Assembly (NCBI GenBank): GCA_900078775.1
Contig: LT549889.1
Coordinates: forward strand, 2,914,001-2,978,000
DNA length: 64,000 bases
Reading direction: 5' to 3'
Origin: Mycolicibacterium aurum
GTDB taxonomy: Bacteria > Actinomycetota > Actinomycetes > Mycobacteriales > Mycobacteriaceae
The position numbers were made by a program, and so were the translations under genes. Each line of letters begins with the position of its first letter. The first letter of the stretch is position 1. The notes below the pieces were generated by a model. The model did not search any database. It saw only the letters and a program-made list of their open reading frames with translations, and was not told the origin of the DNA. This document shows, in pieces, positions 16,802-28,265 of this stretch.

Positions 16802-17985
16802 ATGACCGAACGCATCATCGTGATCGGCGCCGGAATCGCCGGCCTGGCCACCGCGGTGGCGCTGCGCCGCACCGGGTACGAGGTGTCCGTCATCGAACAA
16901 CGCCCGGCCGCCGATGGGACCGGCGCCGGGATCAGCATCTGGCCCAATGCGTTGGCCGCGCTCGACACCCTGGGCGTGGGCACTGATGTCCGCGATGCAG
17001 GCGGCCGGATCAGTGCGGGTGCGCTGCGCTGGCGGGACGGGCGCTGGTTACGTCGGCCCGATACCGACCGGATCGTGCGGGCGCTGGGAGAGCCGCTGGT
17101 GGTCATCCACCGCGCACGGCTCACCGAGATCCTGACCGACGCGCTGCCCGCGGGCACCGTGACCTATGGGCGCACCGCGACGGCGCTCGAGGTCTCGCCC
17201 ACCAGCGCACGAATCCTGTTCTCGGACGGCGAGGTCACCGAGGTGGACGCGGTGGTGGGTGCCGACGGGGTGGATTCGATGGTCGCGCGTCACCTCAACG
17301 GGGACCTGCCGCGGCGCTACGCCGGATACACCGCCTGGCGCGGTATCGCCTCCTACGCGCTGGATCCCGACCTGGCCGGGGAGACGATGGGCCCGGGGAT
17401 GGAGGTCGGGCATGTGCCGATCAGGGCGAGCGGAGCGACGGGGATCGACCCGGGACCCGACCACACCTACTGGTTCGCCACCCGACGCGCGCCGCAGGGT
17501 CAGACGTCGCCCGGCGGGGAGCACGCACACCTGACCGAGGTTTTCGGTGGATGGCCGGAACCGATCCCGAGCCTGCTGGCGAGCACCGATGCCGCGGCAG
17601 TGCTGCGTAATGACCTCTATGACCGGAAGTGGGCCGGCCGCTGGGCGCGGCATCGTGCGGTGATCGTCGGGGATGCGGCCCATCCGATGCGGCCGCATCT
17701 GGGTCAGGGCGGGTGTCAGGGCCTGGAGGACGCGGCGATCCTGGCCGCGTGGACCACGTCGGAGCCGGATCTGTCCGCCGCGTTCGCCCGGTTCGAGACG
17801 TTCCGGCGGCGTCGGGTGCGTGGTCTGGTGGCGGAGTCCCGGACGGTCGGGCGGGTCGTCAATCTGCGGCCCCGGTGCTCAGCGCCGCGGCGAGCAGGGC
17901 GACGGCACTGGTCCCGGAGGCCGTGCTGGCCCGGCACCTGGCGTCGGTGGCCGGCCGTTCGGCGTTCGTGCTGCCGACGGTGTGA
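16802..17985 (+). pseudogene. FAD-dependent monooxygenase, frameshifted near the C-terminus
   Basis: Group A flavin monooxygenase-like protein (urate/salicylate hydroxylase type). The dinucleotide fold is in IIVIGAGIAGLATAVAL (residues 5-21) and the second FAD motif is VIVGDAAHPMRPHLGQGGCQ. Up to about residue 354 (VGRVVNLRP) the frame is normal. Beyond it the frame turns into basic, non-family sequence running to 18304 across the antisense Rpf gene. In the -1 frame the expected tail is present (VLSAAASRATALVPEAVLAR and on to FVLPTV, stop at 17985). Adding one base in the CCCC run at 17870-17873 restores a family-length protein of about 394 aa. This is either a sequencing error or a recent inactivation. 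Confidence 0.8.
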
Positions 17986-17988
17986 GGC

Positions 17989-18555
<567 letters not shown>

Positions 18556-18674
18556 TTATCCGGTGTTTCGAGTGACGGAGATCACCCGTTACGGAAGAGG
18601 CTGGAGTTTTACCGGTTTCTTATGTGACGAATGCTGTTAGCGGGGTTTATGAGAGAACTGTTCAGAAGACAACA

Positions 18675-18703
18675 ATGGCGCCGGGCACGAAGCCCGGCGC
18701 CAT
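18675..18703 (-). terminator. Terminator after the upstream Rpf gene
   Basis: A 12-bp perfect stem (ATGGCGCCGGGC paired with GCCCGGCGCCAT) and a 5-nt loop, followed on the minus strand by a T-rich stretch TGTTGTCTTCTG. It lies about 25 bp after the stop of the 115-aa Rpf gene, so that gene is probably transcribed separately from the downstream one. Confidence 0.8.
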
Positions 18704-18725
18704 CGCCAAGTGTTCGGTTCGCGAA

Positions 18726-20110
<1,385 letters not shown>

Positions 20111-20677
20111 TCAGCGCAGATCGGCGGGGGTATTCACGTTGGTCAGTTCGGGGCGCTCCGACATCACGATGCGTTGGGTGTCGCAGGTGTCGACCAACGC
20201 GCGCATGCTGCGCTCCCCCGCCGCCACCAGTGCGGCCGCCCGCTCGGCGAGCGAGGTGCGGTACAGGCCGGCCAGGTAGTGATCGCGGCCGTCCCAGGGC
20301 AGGACCACCTCGGCGGTCAGACCCGCGGTGGGAGTCAGCAGGTCATCGATGAGGCCCGGGGTGAGAAATGGCATGTCCACCGCGCAGACGAAGGCGCTGC
20401 CCACACCCGCCTCCGCGGCCGCCCGCAGACCGCGGGCGGTCGCCAGGAGTGGACCGACCCCGCGCGCCTCATCGCGCAGAATCTGCGCGGGCAGCTCCGG
20501 TAGGGCCTGCCCGGGAGCCGCGACGACGAAGACCGGTGCGCAGCGGGCGGCGACGGTGGTCACCGTCCGCTCGAGAAGGGTCGTGCCGTCGACGACCAGG
20601 GTGGCCTTGTCACGTCCCATCCGGCGGGACGCGCCGCCGGCCAGGATGACGGCGGCGAGCGTCGTGGGGGCGGTCAC
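20111..20677 (-). CDS. mobA: Molybdenum cofactor guanylyltransferase
   Basis: Cytoplasmic 188-aa nucleotidyltransferase that attaches GMP to molybdopterin to make the MGD cofactor used, for example, by formate-dehydrogenase-type enzymes. The signature [20 protein letters not shown] is at the N-terminus (about residues 11-30) and the metal-binding Asp is in [12 protein letters not shown]. The GTG at 20677, 11 bp after the korB stop, was chosen because it places the signature at the usual distance. Order korA-korB-mobA is as in M. tuberculosis. The MGD-dependent enzyme FdhF encoded at 56757 is a possible user. Confidence 0.92.
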   Translation of the reverse strand: MTAPTTLAAVILAGGASRRMGRDKATLVVDGTTLLERTVTTVAARCAPVFVVAAPGQALPELPAQILRDEARGVGPLLATARGLRAAAEAGVGSAFVCAVDMPFLTPGLIDDLLTPTAGLTAEVVLPWDGRDHYLAGLYRTSLAERAAALVAAGERSMRALVDTCDTQRIVMSERPELTNVNTPADLR

Positions 20678-20687
20678 CCCCGCGACG

Positions 20688-21767
20688 TTAGTCGACCGAC
20701 CAGGTGTCCTTGCCCCGAAGCAGCGATTGCAGCGCGGCCGTGTCGTGCGCCTTGGCCTCGCGGGCCGCGGCGATCTGGTTGCGCGCGGCATCGTCGTAGG
20801 TCGGCTTGCTCACCTGACGGAAGATGCCCATCACCATGTGGTCGAGGTTCTGCTCGCTCAGCCGCGACAGCGCGAAGGCGTATGCCGGATCGTCGATGGT
20901 GGCGTCGTGCACCACGATCTGATCGTTCGGCACATCCGCGGTCTTGGCGATCTCCAGGCCGAACCCAGACTTCACCACGGCGTACTCACCGTCGGCACCG
21001 AACGTGATCGGCTCACCGTGGGTGATGTTGATCAGCCGGTCCTCGGCGCCTTCCTTGCGCAGCGCGTCGAAGGAACCGTCGTTGAAGATCGGGCAGTCCT
21101 GCATGATCTCGACCAGGGCGGCGCCGCGGTGCTGGGCGGCACCGCGCAGCACCTCGGTCAGACCCTTGCGGTCGGAATCCAGCGCCCGGCCGACGAAGGT
21201 GGCCTCCGCGCCCAACGCCAGCGACACCGGGTTGAACGGGTAGTCCAGCGAGCCCATCGGGGTGGACTTGGTGACCTTGCCGACCTCGGAGGTCGGCGAG
21301 TACTGGCCCTTGGTCAGACCGTAGATCCGGTTGTTGAACAACAGGATGGTGATGTTGATGTTGCGGCGCAGCGCGTGGATCAGGTGGTTACCGCCGATGG
21401 ACAGCGAGTCGCCGTCACCGGTGACGACCCACACCGAGAGATCCTCGCGGGCCAGCGCCAGGCCGGTGGCGATGGTCGGCGCGCGGCCGTGGATCGAGTG
21501 GAAGCCGTAGGTCTCCAGGTAGTACGGGAAACGGCTGGAGCAGCCGATGCCGCTGACGAACGCGATGTTCTCCCGGCGCAGGCCGAGCTCGGGCAGGAAG
21601 TTGCGGATCGTGTTCAGGATGACGTAGTCACCGCAACCCGGGCACCAACGCACCTCCTGGTCGCTGGTGAAGTCCTTGCCCTTCTGCGGCTGGTCCGTGG
21701 TCGGCACCAGCGCGGTCTTGCTGAGGGCTTCGGTCAGGCCCAGGTCAGAGCCGATCAGGTCGGTCAT
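20688..21767 (-). CDS. korB: 2-oxoglutarate:ferredoxin oxidoreductase, beta subunit
   Basis: ThDP-binding subunit (359 aa) of the KorAB enzyme that oxidatively decarboxylates 2-oxoglutarate to succinyl-CoA with ferredoxin as acceptor. The [13 protein letters not shown] motif is at about residue 38-50, and the ThDP/Mg segment is [20 protein letters not shown] (about 117-136) with the conserved GDG and the following [11 protein letters not shown]. Overlaps the korA stop by 4 bp. Mycobacteria use this oxygen-tolerant enzyme as an alternative to 2-oxoglutarate dehydrogenase. Confidence 0.95.
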   Translation of the reverse strand: MTDLIGSDLGLTEALSKTALVPTTDQPQKGKDFTSDQEVRWCPGCGDYVILNTIRNFLPELGLRRENIAFVSGIGCSSRFPYYLETYGFHSIHGRAPTIATGLALAREDLSVWVVTGDGDSLSIGGNHLIHALRRNINITILLFNNRIYGLTKGQYSPTSEVGKVTKSTPMGSLDYPFNPVSLALGAEATFVGRALDSDRKGLTEVLRGAAQHRGAALVEIMQDCPIFNDGSFDALRKEGAEDRLINITHGEPITFGADGEYAVVKSGFGLEIAKTADVPNDQIVVHDATIDDPAYAFALSRLSEQNLDHMVMGIFRQVSKPTYDDAARNQIAAAREAKAHDTAALQSLLRGKDTWSVD

Positions 21768-23692
21768 GCGTTCGCTCCCACAGATTCCACGGTGGCGGCG
21801 GCCAGCCGTGCAAACTTCGCCTTGTCTGTTTCCTTCTCACGCAGCGTTCCATCGAGCGCCGCATCGATGATGCCCTCCACCTCGTCGGCCAGGAAGGCCA
21901 TGCCCTCGACCTTGGTGACCGATTGCACGTCGACCAGGAACTTGCCGCGCAGCAGCAGGGCGAGCTGGCCGAGGTTCATCTCCGGCACGACGACCTTCTG
22001 GTACTTGTTCAGCACCTCTTCGAGGTTGGCCGGGAACGGGTTCAGGTGGCGCAGCTGAGCGTGCGCGACCTTGATGCCGTTGCGCCGGGCGCGCCGGCAG
22101 GCCTCGCCGATGGGGCCGTACGAGCTGCCCCAGCCCAGCATCAGCAGCTCGGCGTCGCCGGTCGGGTCGTCGACCTCCAGGTCGGGCACCGTGATGCCGT
22201 CGACCTTGAGCTGACGCAACCGCACCATCAGATCGTGGTTCTTGGGCTCGTAGGAGATGTTGCCCGAGCCGTTGGCCGACTCCAGACCGCCGATGCGGTG
22301 CTCCAGGCCCGGGGTGCCGGGGATGGCGAACTGGCGGGCCAGCGTCTCCGGGTCGCGGGCGTAGGGCTCGAACGGTTCGCCGGACTTGGCGAAGGTGTGC
22401 TCGATGGCCGGGTAGGTGCTGATGTCGGGGATGCGCCACGGCTCCGAGCCGTTGGCGATCGCACCGTCGGACAGGATGATCACCGGGGTGTGGTAGCCGA
22501 TCGCGATCCGTACGGCCTCCACGGCGATGTCGAAGCAGTCCGAGGGTGAGCACGGCGCCAGCACCGCGACCGGCGATTCGCCGTTGCGCCCGTACAGCGC
22601 CTGCAGCAGGTCGGCCTGTTCGGTCTTGGTGGGCAGACCGGTCGACGGGCCACCGCGCTGCACGTCGATGACGATCAGCGGGAGTTCGGTCATCACGGCC
22701 AGGCCGATCGCCTCGGACTTGAGCGAGACGCCCGGGCCCGAGGTGCTGGTGACGCCGAGGGCTCCGCCGTAGGAGGCGCCGATGGCGGCACCGATGCCGG
22801 CGATCTCGTCCTCGGCCTGGAAGGTCAGCACGTTGAAGTGCTTGTACTTCGACAGCTCGTGCAGGATGTCCGACGCCGGGGTGATCGGGTAGGTGCCCAG
22901 CACCACCTGGATGTCGGAGAGCTGACCGGCCGCCACCAGGCCGTAGGCCAGCGCGGTGTTGCCGGAGATCTGGCGGTACTCACCGGACTTGAGCTTGGCC
23001 GGGGCCACCTCATAGGTGGTGGCGAACGCCTCGGTGGTCTCGCCGTAGTTCCAGCCCGCCTTCAGGGCGAGCACGTTGGCCTCGGCGATCTCGGGCTTGC
23101 GGGCGAACTTCTCCCGGATGAAGGCCTCGCTGGCCTCGAGCTCGCGGCCGTACATCCACGACAGCAGACCGAGGGCGAACATGTTCTTGGCGCGCTGGCC
23201 GTCCTTCTTGGTGGCGCCGATCGCCTCGACCGCACCCAGGGTCAGCGTGGTCATCGCGACCGACTGCACGACGTAGTCGGACAGCTCGTCGTTCTCCAGC
23301 GGGTTGGCCTCGTAGCCGACCTTGGCCAGGTTGCGCTTGGTGAACTCGTCGGAGTTGGCGATGATCAGGCCGCCGCGCGGAAGGTCGCTCACGTTGGCCT
23401 TGAGCGCGGCGGGGTTCATCGCGACGAGCACGTCGGGACGGTCGCCGGCGGTGAGGATGTCGTAGTCCGCGATCTGGATCTGGAAGGACGACACACCGGG
23501 CAGGGTGCCCTGTGGTGCCCGGATCTCGGCGGGGTAGTTGGGCTGTGTCGCAAGGTCGTTGCCGAACAACGCGGCCTCGGACGTGAAGCGGTCGCCGGTG
23601 AGCTGCATGCCGTCGCCGGAGTCGCCTGCGAAGCGGATGACCACCTTCTCCAGCTTCTGCCGCGGTGCCCCCGCGTTGCCGTTCTGACCCAC
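21764..23692 (-). CDS. korA: 2-oxoglutarate:ferredoxin oxidoreductase, alpha/gamma fusion subunit
   Basis: A 642-aa subunit combining the gamma domain (residues about 15-190, starting VVIRFAGDSGDGMQLTGDRF) and the alpha pyrimidine-binding domain (from about 220, GNTALAYGLVAAGQL ... YPITPASDILHELS). Works with KorB on 2-oxoglutarate. GTG start at 23692 is supported by AGGA 5 bp upstream. The gene is first in korA-korB-mobA. The intergenic region upstream contains a 15-bp perfect palindrome at 23912. Confidence 0.95.
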   Translation of the reverse strand: MGQNGNAGAPRQKLEKVVIRFAGDSGDGMQLTGDRFTSEAALFGNDLATQPNYPAEIRAPQGTLPGVSSFQIQIADYDILTAGDRPDVLVAMNPAALKANVSDLPRGGLIIANSDEFTKRNLAKVGYEANPLENDELSDYVVQSVAMTTLTLGAVEAIGATKKDGQRAKNMFALGLLSWMYGRELEASEAFIREKFARKPEIAEANVLALKAGWNYGETTEAFATTYEVAPAKLKSGEYRQISGNTALAYGLVAAGQLSDIQVVLGTYPITPASDILHELSKYKHFNVLTFQAEDEIAGIGAAIGASYGGALGVTSTSGPGVSLKSEAIGLAVMTELPLIVIDVQRGGPSTGLPTKTEQADLLQALYGRNGESPVAVLAPCSPSDCFDIAVEAVRIAIGYHTPVIILSDGAIANGSEPWRIPDISTYPAIEHTFAKSGEPFEPYARDPETLARQFAIPGTPGLEHRIGGLESANGSGNISYEPKNHDLMVRLRQLKVDGITVPDLEVDDPTGDAELLMLGWGSSYGPIGEACRRARRNGIKVAHAQLRHLNPFPANLEEVLNKYQKVVVPEMNLGQLALLLRGKFLVDVQSVTKVEGMAFLADEVEGIIDAALDGTLREKETDKAKFARLAAATVESVGANA

Positions 23693-23911
23693 GACTTCCT
23701 GCCTTTCACACCCGCGCGAATAGTGCGTCGATCGCGTGGGGGTTTGCGTCCGAAACTTTTGGTGTCACTGCCGGTAACCAGTATGGCACTTCTCTTAGGG
23801 TGACCATGCCCGGGCGACGCGCCGACACGCGGGCTTGTCCTCGAAAAACTCCCTGTTCAGGGGCGTGAAGCAGATCGAGTTCCCGCCCACCTGTGGTCTT
23901 CGTCACTTTTG

Positions 23912-23926
23912 GAGAATGTCATTCTC
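23912..23926. promoter_or_regulatory. 15-bp perfect palindrome, operator-like
   Basis: GAGAATG-T-CATTCTC has 7-bp arms around one central base. It lies about 220 bp upstream of korA. Such short symmetric sites are typical for TetR-type repressors, but no TetR gene is in the window, so the binding protein is unknown. Confidence 0.5.
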
Positions 23927-23966
23927 TAAGGATCTGATTACCGTGCAGTAGCACTCAATCAGCCCC

Positions 23967-23984
23967 ACTTGACGGGTGTCAAGT
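23967..23984 (-). terminator. Short hairpin past the end of the PfkB kinase gene
   Basis: 7-bp stem ACTTGAC/GTCAAGT with loop GGGT, about 20 bp beyond the kinase stop. The T-run follows on the plus strand (GTTTTCCC), so the orientation does not fit perfectly. Confidence 0.35.
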
Positions 23985-24004
23985 TTTCCCGCGGCGACCA
24001 GCGG

Positions 24005-24850
24005 CTACGCGGGCGAGAGTCCGAGGTGAACGCGCTTCTGCAATTCGCGAGCGACCAGTTCGCTGGCGATCTCGACGGCGCGCCGCGGGTCCGCTCCCGC
24101 CGCCCGGTGCGCGACGAACGAGGCGGTGAACATGTCGCCGGCCCCGGTGGTCTGCACGTCCATCACCCGCCATGCGGCCGGGACCCGCTCCACGGCGCCG
24201 TCCTTATAGATGTCGCAGCCCTCGGAGCCGTAGGTGACCAGGATCTCGGGCACCCCGAGCTTCTCGGCGGCCGCCAGGTCGAACGGGCCATCGGCGACGA
24301 TGACGGCCTCGTCCTCGGCAAGCTTGAGCACGTCGAGGTGGCGCACCAGCTCCGGGGAGAAGTGCCGGTCCAACTGCAGCGGTCCGACCCGGTCCGCGCG
24401 CACCAGCCCCTGCCCGTCGTAGGCGATGCGGTGCCCGCGCGCCGCGAGATGGGCCAGGGTCTCGGCCGGGAAGTCGGTGCGCAGCAGCGGGGCCAGGTGG
24501 ATCCAGGTGGTGCGGGGGTCGTCGGCCTCGATGTCGGCCGGCCGCCACACCGGGCCGATGGCCTCGACGCCCATGTGCCGGTGATCGGTGTCGTCGTAGT
24601 CCAGACGGAATGCGCTGGTGCGGTCCGAGGGCAGCAGCCGCACCATCGAACCGAACCGGTCCAGCACCGGATCGAACAGTTCGTGGTCGCGCTGGGCTCC
24701 CATGGCCACGATGTGCGCGGTGCCGGGGGCGCTCTCCAGGGCCACACCCGCGAACGAGGCACAGCCGCCCGGACTGGGCGGCGCGCCGTTGATGATGTCG
24801 ATGGCCAGGTTTCCCAGCACGGTCACGCCCGGGACGAGCTCTGCCGACAT
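24005..24850 (-). CDS. PfkB-family carbohydrate kinase
   Basis: Probable cytoplasmic sugar or cyclitol kinase, 281 aa, ribokinase fold. The C-terminal PfkB signature with the catalytic Asp is VMDVQTTGAGDMFTASFVAH (about 228-247). The N-terminal GNLAIDIING and the glycine pair GGCASFAG match the substrate-binding part, though the usual GG.NA motif is altered to GGCAS. It stands alone on the minus strand beside a LacI-type regulator and an inositol-type catabolic cluster, so it might phosphorylate an inositol-derived or sugar intermediate; the substrate is not decidable from sequence. iolC at 35475 is a separate member of the same family. Confidence 0.8.
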   Translation of the reverse strand: MSAELVPGVTVLGNLAIDIINGAPPSPGGCASFAGVALESAPGTAHIVAMGAQRDHELFDPVLDRFGSMVRLLPSDRTSAFRLDYDDTDHRHMGVEAIGPVWRPADIEADDPRTTWIHLAPLLRTDFPAETLAHLAARGHRIAYDGQGLVRADRVGPLQLDRHFSPELVRHLDVLKLAEDEAVIVADGPFDLAAAEKLGVPEILVTYGSEGCDIYKDGAVERVPAAWRVMDVQTTGAGDMFTASFVAHRAAGADPRRAVEIASELVARELQKRVHLGLSPA

Positions 24851-24985
24851 CTTCGATTCCCCTGCTTGCGTTTGTCCTGTCGTCGGTACATCTCGACGGG
24901 CTGTCGGGCGAAATGGTAGTCGCGGTGAGCCGCTTTCAGCGATTCCGCAGCTTCGCGCGGTACGCTCTGCGGCCCCCGCCGCCGG

Positions 24986-25986
24986 CTATCCGGGCAGGTT
25001 GTAGGGGGTGACGACCTGAATCGGGGTGGGCCGCACCGGTTCGGCGGGAAGGGCGCCGTGCTGTTGCAGCAGCACCCGCATGGCGAGCCGGGCATCGGCG
25101 CGCAGGTCGTTGTGCAGCACCACCGACAGCTTGCCCGCGCGCAGCAACCGACGATTGTCGGCGTCGAGGTCGTGGGCGACGAAGACTTTGCACGCCCGCC
25201 CCAATCTCTCGAAGGCGGCCACGGTCGCGGTGTTGCCGCCGCCCGGGGAGTACACGGCCTCGATTCCGGGATGGCGCTTCAGTGCTTCGAGCACCAGCCG
25301 TTCGTTGGTGACGTCGATACCGTCGCTGTCGCTGACCTCCACGATGTCGTGCCCTCCGCCGCGCAGGCCGGACCGGAACCCCACCTCGCGCTCACCTTCA
25401 CCGCGAAACACACTGCGGCTCAGGGTGATCAGCACACCCGACGGGGTCGGGCCGAGCCACTGGTTGACCAGGAACGCCGCCGTCAGCCCGGCCCCGTGGT
25501 TGTCGATGCCGACATAGGCGCAGCGGTCGCTGTTGGCCACATCGGTGGTGTAGGTGACCACCGGCACTCCCCCGGCGACCAGTCGGTCGACGGCCTCGGC
25601 AACCTCGGGTTCGTCCTGGGCCTTCAGGATGACGCCGTGGCTGCCCTTGATCCGGTCCAACTCGGCGGCCATATCGGCCGCCGACCCCGATTCCCACAGA
25701 TGGAACCGGGCCCGCGGCGCGGCCGGCGCGAAGGCGGGCAGTTCGGCCTCGACGGCCGCCCGGAACGCATCGGAGAAGCGTTGCGGAGTCTGCATCACCA
25801 CATCGAACAGATAGCGGCGGCCGTTGAGCCGCAACTGCGCCCGCTGCTTGTCCAGGTCTGCGATGGCCTGGAGTACCTCGGCGCGGGTGTTCTCCCGGAC
25901 GCCGGCCGGTTGTTGAGCACCCGGTCGACGGTCGCCTCGCTGAGTCCGGCCTGCTGCGCGATCTCGCGGACCTTGTAGCGATGCAT
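24986..25986 (-). pseudogene. LacI-family transcriptional regulator, frameshifted in the DNA-binding domain
   Basis: Intact it would be a 333-aa LacI/PurR-type repressor. The HTH begins at ATG 25986 with MHRYKVREIAQQAGLSEATV and runs to VDRVLNNRPA. The rest (ENTRAEVLQAIADLDKQR, then a periplasmic-binding-protein-like sensor domain with YVGIDNHGAG and VYSPGGGNTAT) is in another frame. Restoring one base within GCCGGCCGG at 25901-25909 joins them as NNRPGVREN, exactly the family pattern. Without it no functional protein with both domains can be made. Sits divergent from the PhyH-IolG-IolE operon, which it may have controlled. Confidence 0.82.
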
Positions 25987-26073
25987 CTGAGAGCCTCCGG
26001 CGCGCGTTGGTGAGGGTTTTTTGATGGATTTCTGCTGTTGATTGCGGTCGGTACCACAGCAAGACTAGCTCCC

Positions 26074-27237
26074 ATGTCCGCGTCACTCGCCGCTTCCGGC
26101 CCCGCCTGGATCACCGAGTCCCATTGCGACCTCGGCGAGTTCGCCAGGCAGGTGCTGCGCGGCACCGATCCGGCGGACTACCCGCACGCCACCGATGTGC
26201 GGCGCAATGTCCTGGTGTACTCGGCCGCCGGTATCGCCGGAGCCGACCGCCGGGCGGTGCAGGCCGAGCTGATCGCGGCATTGACCGACGGGCCGGGTGT
26301 GGTGGTGTTCGAAGGCGCCGTCGAGCGCGAGGTGGTGGACCGCGCCACCGCGGCGTTCACCGACATCATCGCCGGCCAGCGCGCGGCGGGCGATGCCGCC
26401 GGGGATCATTTCGGCACAGCCGGCGTCAACGACCGGGTCTGGAACGCGGCGCAGAAACTGGCCCTGCACTCCCCCGAGGTGTACGCGCACTACTACGCCA
26501 CGGACGCCCTGGCCTGGGTGTCGCAGGCCTGGCTCGGCCCGCGCTACCAACTCACCTCCCAGGTCAACGTGGTCAATCCCGGTGGCGCCGCGCAGATTCC
26601 GCATCGGGACTACCACCTCGGCTTCGTCGACCCCGATCAACTGGCGGGCTATCCGGCGCATCTGCACCGGATGTCGACGGCGTTGACGCTGCAGGGCGCG
26701 GTCGCGCACTGCGAAATGCCATTGGAAAGCGGCCCCACGATGCTGCTGCCCTACTCGCAGCGGTTCGCGGCCGGTTACCTCGCCTTCCACCGGCCGGAGT
26801 TCATCGAGTTCTTCGCCGAGCATCACGTTCAGGTGCCGCTGGCCAAGGGGGATGCGGTGTTCTTCAATCCCGCGCTGTATCACGGCGCGGGCGCGAACAC
26901 GTCGCCCGACATCAGCCGGATGGCGAACCTGCTGCAGATCTCCTCGCCGTTCGGTCGGGCGATGGAGGCGCTGGACCGCACCGCCATGGTCAAGGCGGTC
27001 TACCCGGTGCTGCTGGCGATGCGGCGGGCCGGACGCCCGGACGGCGACCTGTCCAACATCGTCAACGCCACCGCCGAGGGCTACCCCTTCCCGACCAACC
27101 TCGACCGTGATCAACCCCTCGGCAGCCTGGCCCCGCCGAGTCAGGTGGACACCGTGCTGGCCGCACTGGCCGACGAGATCAGCCCGGCCGACCTCGACGA
27201 CATCCTCGACGCACAGAACGAACGGAGACTCCCATGA
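26074..27237 (+). CDS. PhyH-type Fe(II)/2-oxoglutarate dioxygenase
   Basis: A 387-aa member of the phytanoyl-CoA dioxygenase family. The iron ligands fit HxD in QIPHRDYHLGF (about residue 184) and the distal His in ALYHGAGANTS (about 271), with an Arg a little later (SRMANLLQ) for 2-oxoglutarate. Such enzymes hydroxylate or oxidatively demethylate small molecules. The gene overlaps the following IolG-like dehydrogenase gene (ATGA) and opens a four-gene operon with inositol-type enzymes. The context suggests it converts a modified inositol, for example by removing an O-methyl group, into a substrate for the dehydrogenase; this is inference. Confidence 0.8.
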   Translation: MSASLAASGPAWITESHCDLGEFARQVLRGTDPADYPHATDVRRNVLVYSAAGIAGADRRAVQAELIAALTDGPGVVVFEGAVEREVVDRATAAFTDIIAGQRAAGDAAGDHFGTAGVNDRVWNAAQKLALHSPEVYAHYYATDALAWVSQAWLGPRYQLTSQVNVVNPGGAAQIPHRDYHLGFVDPDQLAGYPAHLHRMSTALTLQGAVAHCEMPLESGPTMLLPYSQRFAAGYLAFHRPEFIEFFAEHHVQVPLAKGDAVFFNPALYHGAGANTSPDISRMANLLQISSPFGRAMEALDRTAMVKAVYPVLLAMRRAGRPDGDLSNIVNATAEGYPFPTNLDRDQPLGSLAPPSQVDTVLAALADEISPADLDDILDAQNERRLP

Positions 27238-28265
27238 CCACCATCGGCGTGATCGGACTGGGCCGCATCGGCGCATTCCACACCGAAACCCTTTCCGGTA
27301 TAGCCGGTGTCGACGAACTGGTGATCACCGACGAACGGCCCGATGTGACGGCCGCGGTGGCCGCCAAGCACGGCGCCCGGGCCGTCGACTCGGTGGAGGC
27401 ACTGCTGTCCGCAGGGGTGGACGGTGTGGTGGTGGCCGCGGCCACCCCGGCGCACGCCGAACTCACCCTGGCCTCGGTGCAGCGCGGCATCCCGACCTTC
27501 TGCGAGAAGCCGATCGCCTCCACCGCCACCGAGAGCGCCCGGATCGCCCAGATCATCGCCGGTTCAGGCGTTCCGGTACAGGTCGGCTATCAGCGTCGTT
27601 TCGACGCCGCGTTCGCCGCGGCCAAGAGCGCCGTCGACAGCGGGGCGCTGGGCGCCCTGCACACGGTACGCAGCACCACCATGGATCCCGCTCCCCCGCC
27701 GATGGACTACATCAGGGGTTCCGGCGGGATCTTCCGGGACTGCGCCGTCCACGATTTCGACGTCGTGCGCTGGATCACCGGGCAGAACGCCGTCGAGGTG
27801 TACGCCACCGGAACGGTGCAGGGCGATCCGCTGTTCACCGAGTACGGGGATGTGGACAGCGCCGCGGTGGTGGTGCGGTTCGACGGTGGCGCCCTCGGCG
27901 TCATCTCCAATGCCCGCTACAACGCCCGCGGCTATGACTGCCGCCTCGAAGTGCACGGTTTCGACGACAGTGTGGCCGCCGGCTGGGATCAGGGTGTGCC
28001 GTTGAGAAACGTGGACCCACGCTTCGCCGATCCATCGGGGTTCCCGACGGGACCGAGCCACACCTTTTTCATGGACCGGTTCACCGAGGCGTTCCGCACC
28101 GAGTTGGCCGGTTTCGTCGAGGTGATCAAGGGTGGGCCGGTCCGCGGGGCGACGGTCGCCGACGCCGTGGAGGTCGCCTGGCTGGCCGAGGCGGCGACCG
28201 AGTCGCTGCGCCGGGGCGCCCCGGTAGCACTTGAGTCGGTCAAAAGGAAGGTAAGCAACGCATGA
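27234..28265 (+). CDS. Inositol 2-dehydrogenase-like Gfo/Idh/MocA oxidoreductase
   Basis: A 343-aa NAD(P)-dependent dehydrogenase. The Rossmann motif is IGVIGLGRIGAFHTETL (residues 4-20), the EKP motif is PTFCEKPIAS (about 86-95), and the C-terminal catalytic region GGIFRDCAVHDFDVVRW has the Asp and His typical for IolG-type inositol dehydrogenases. Overlaps the dioxygenase stop by 4 bp and the next gene by 4 bp. A second IolG-like gene ends the main iol operon at 41193; this one may act on another inositol isomer or on a product of the dioxygenase. Confidence 0.85.
   Translation: MTTIGVIGLGRIGAFHTETLSGIAGVDELVITDERPDVTAAVAAKHGARAVDSVEALLSAGVDGVVVAAATPAHAELTLASVQRGIPTFCEKPIASTATESARIAQIIAGSGVPVQVGYQRRFDAAFAAAKSAVDSGALGALHTVRSTTMDPAPPPMDYIRGSGGIFRDCAVHDFDVVRWITGQNAVEVYATGTVQGDPLFTEYGDVDSAAVVVRFDGGALGVISNARYNARGYDCRLEVHGFDDSVAAGWDQGVPLRNVDPRFADPSGFPTGPSHTFFMDRFTEAFRTELAGFVEVIKGGPVRGATVADAVEVAWLAEAATESLRRGAPVALESVKRKVSNA

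Larger units (their letters stand above)
23693..24004. other. Intergenic region upstream of korA
   Basis: About 310 bp with no credible gene. The right half is AT-richer and probably holds the korA promoter. It contains the palindrome described at 23912-23926 and a hairpin at 23967-23984. Confidence 0.5.
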
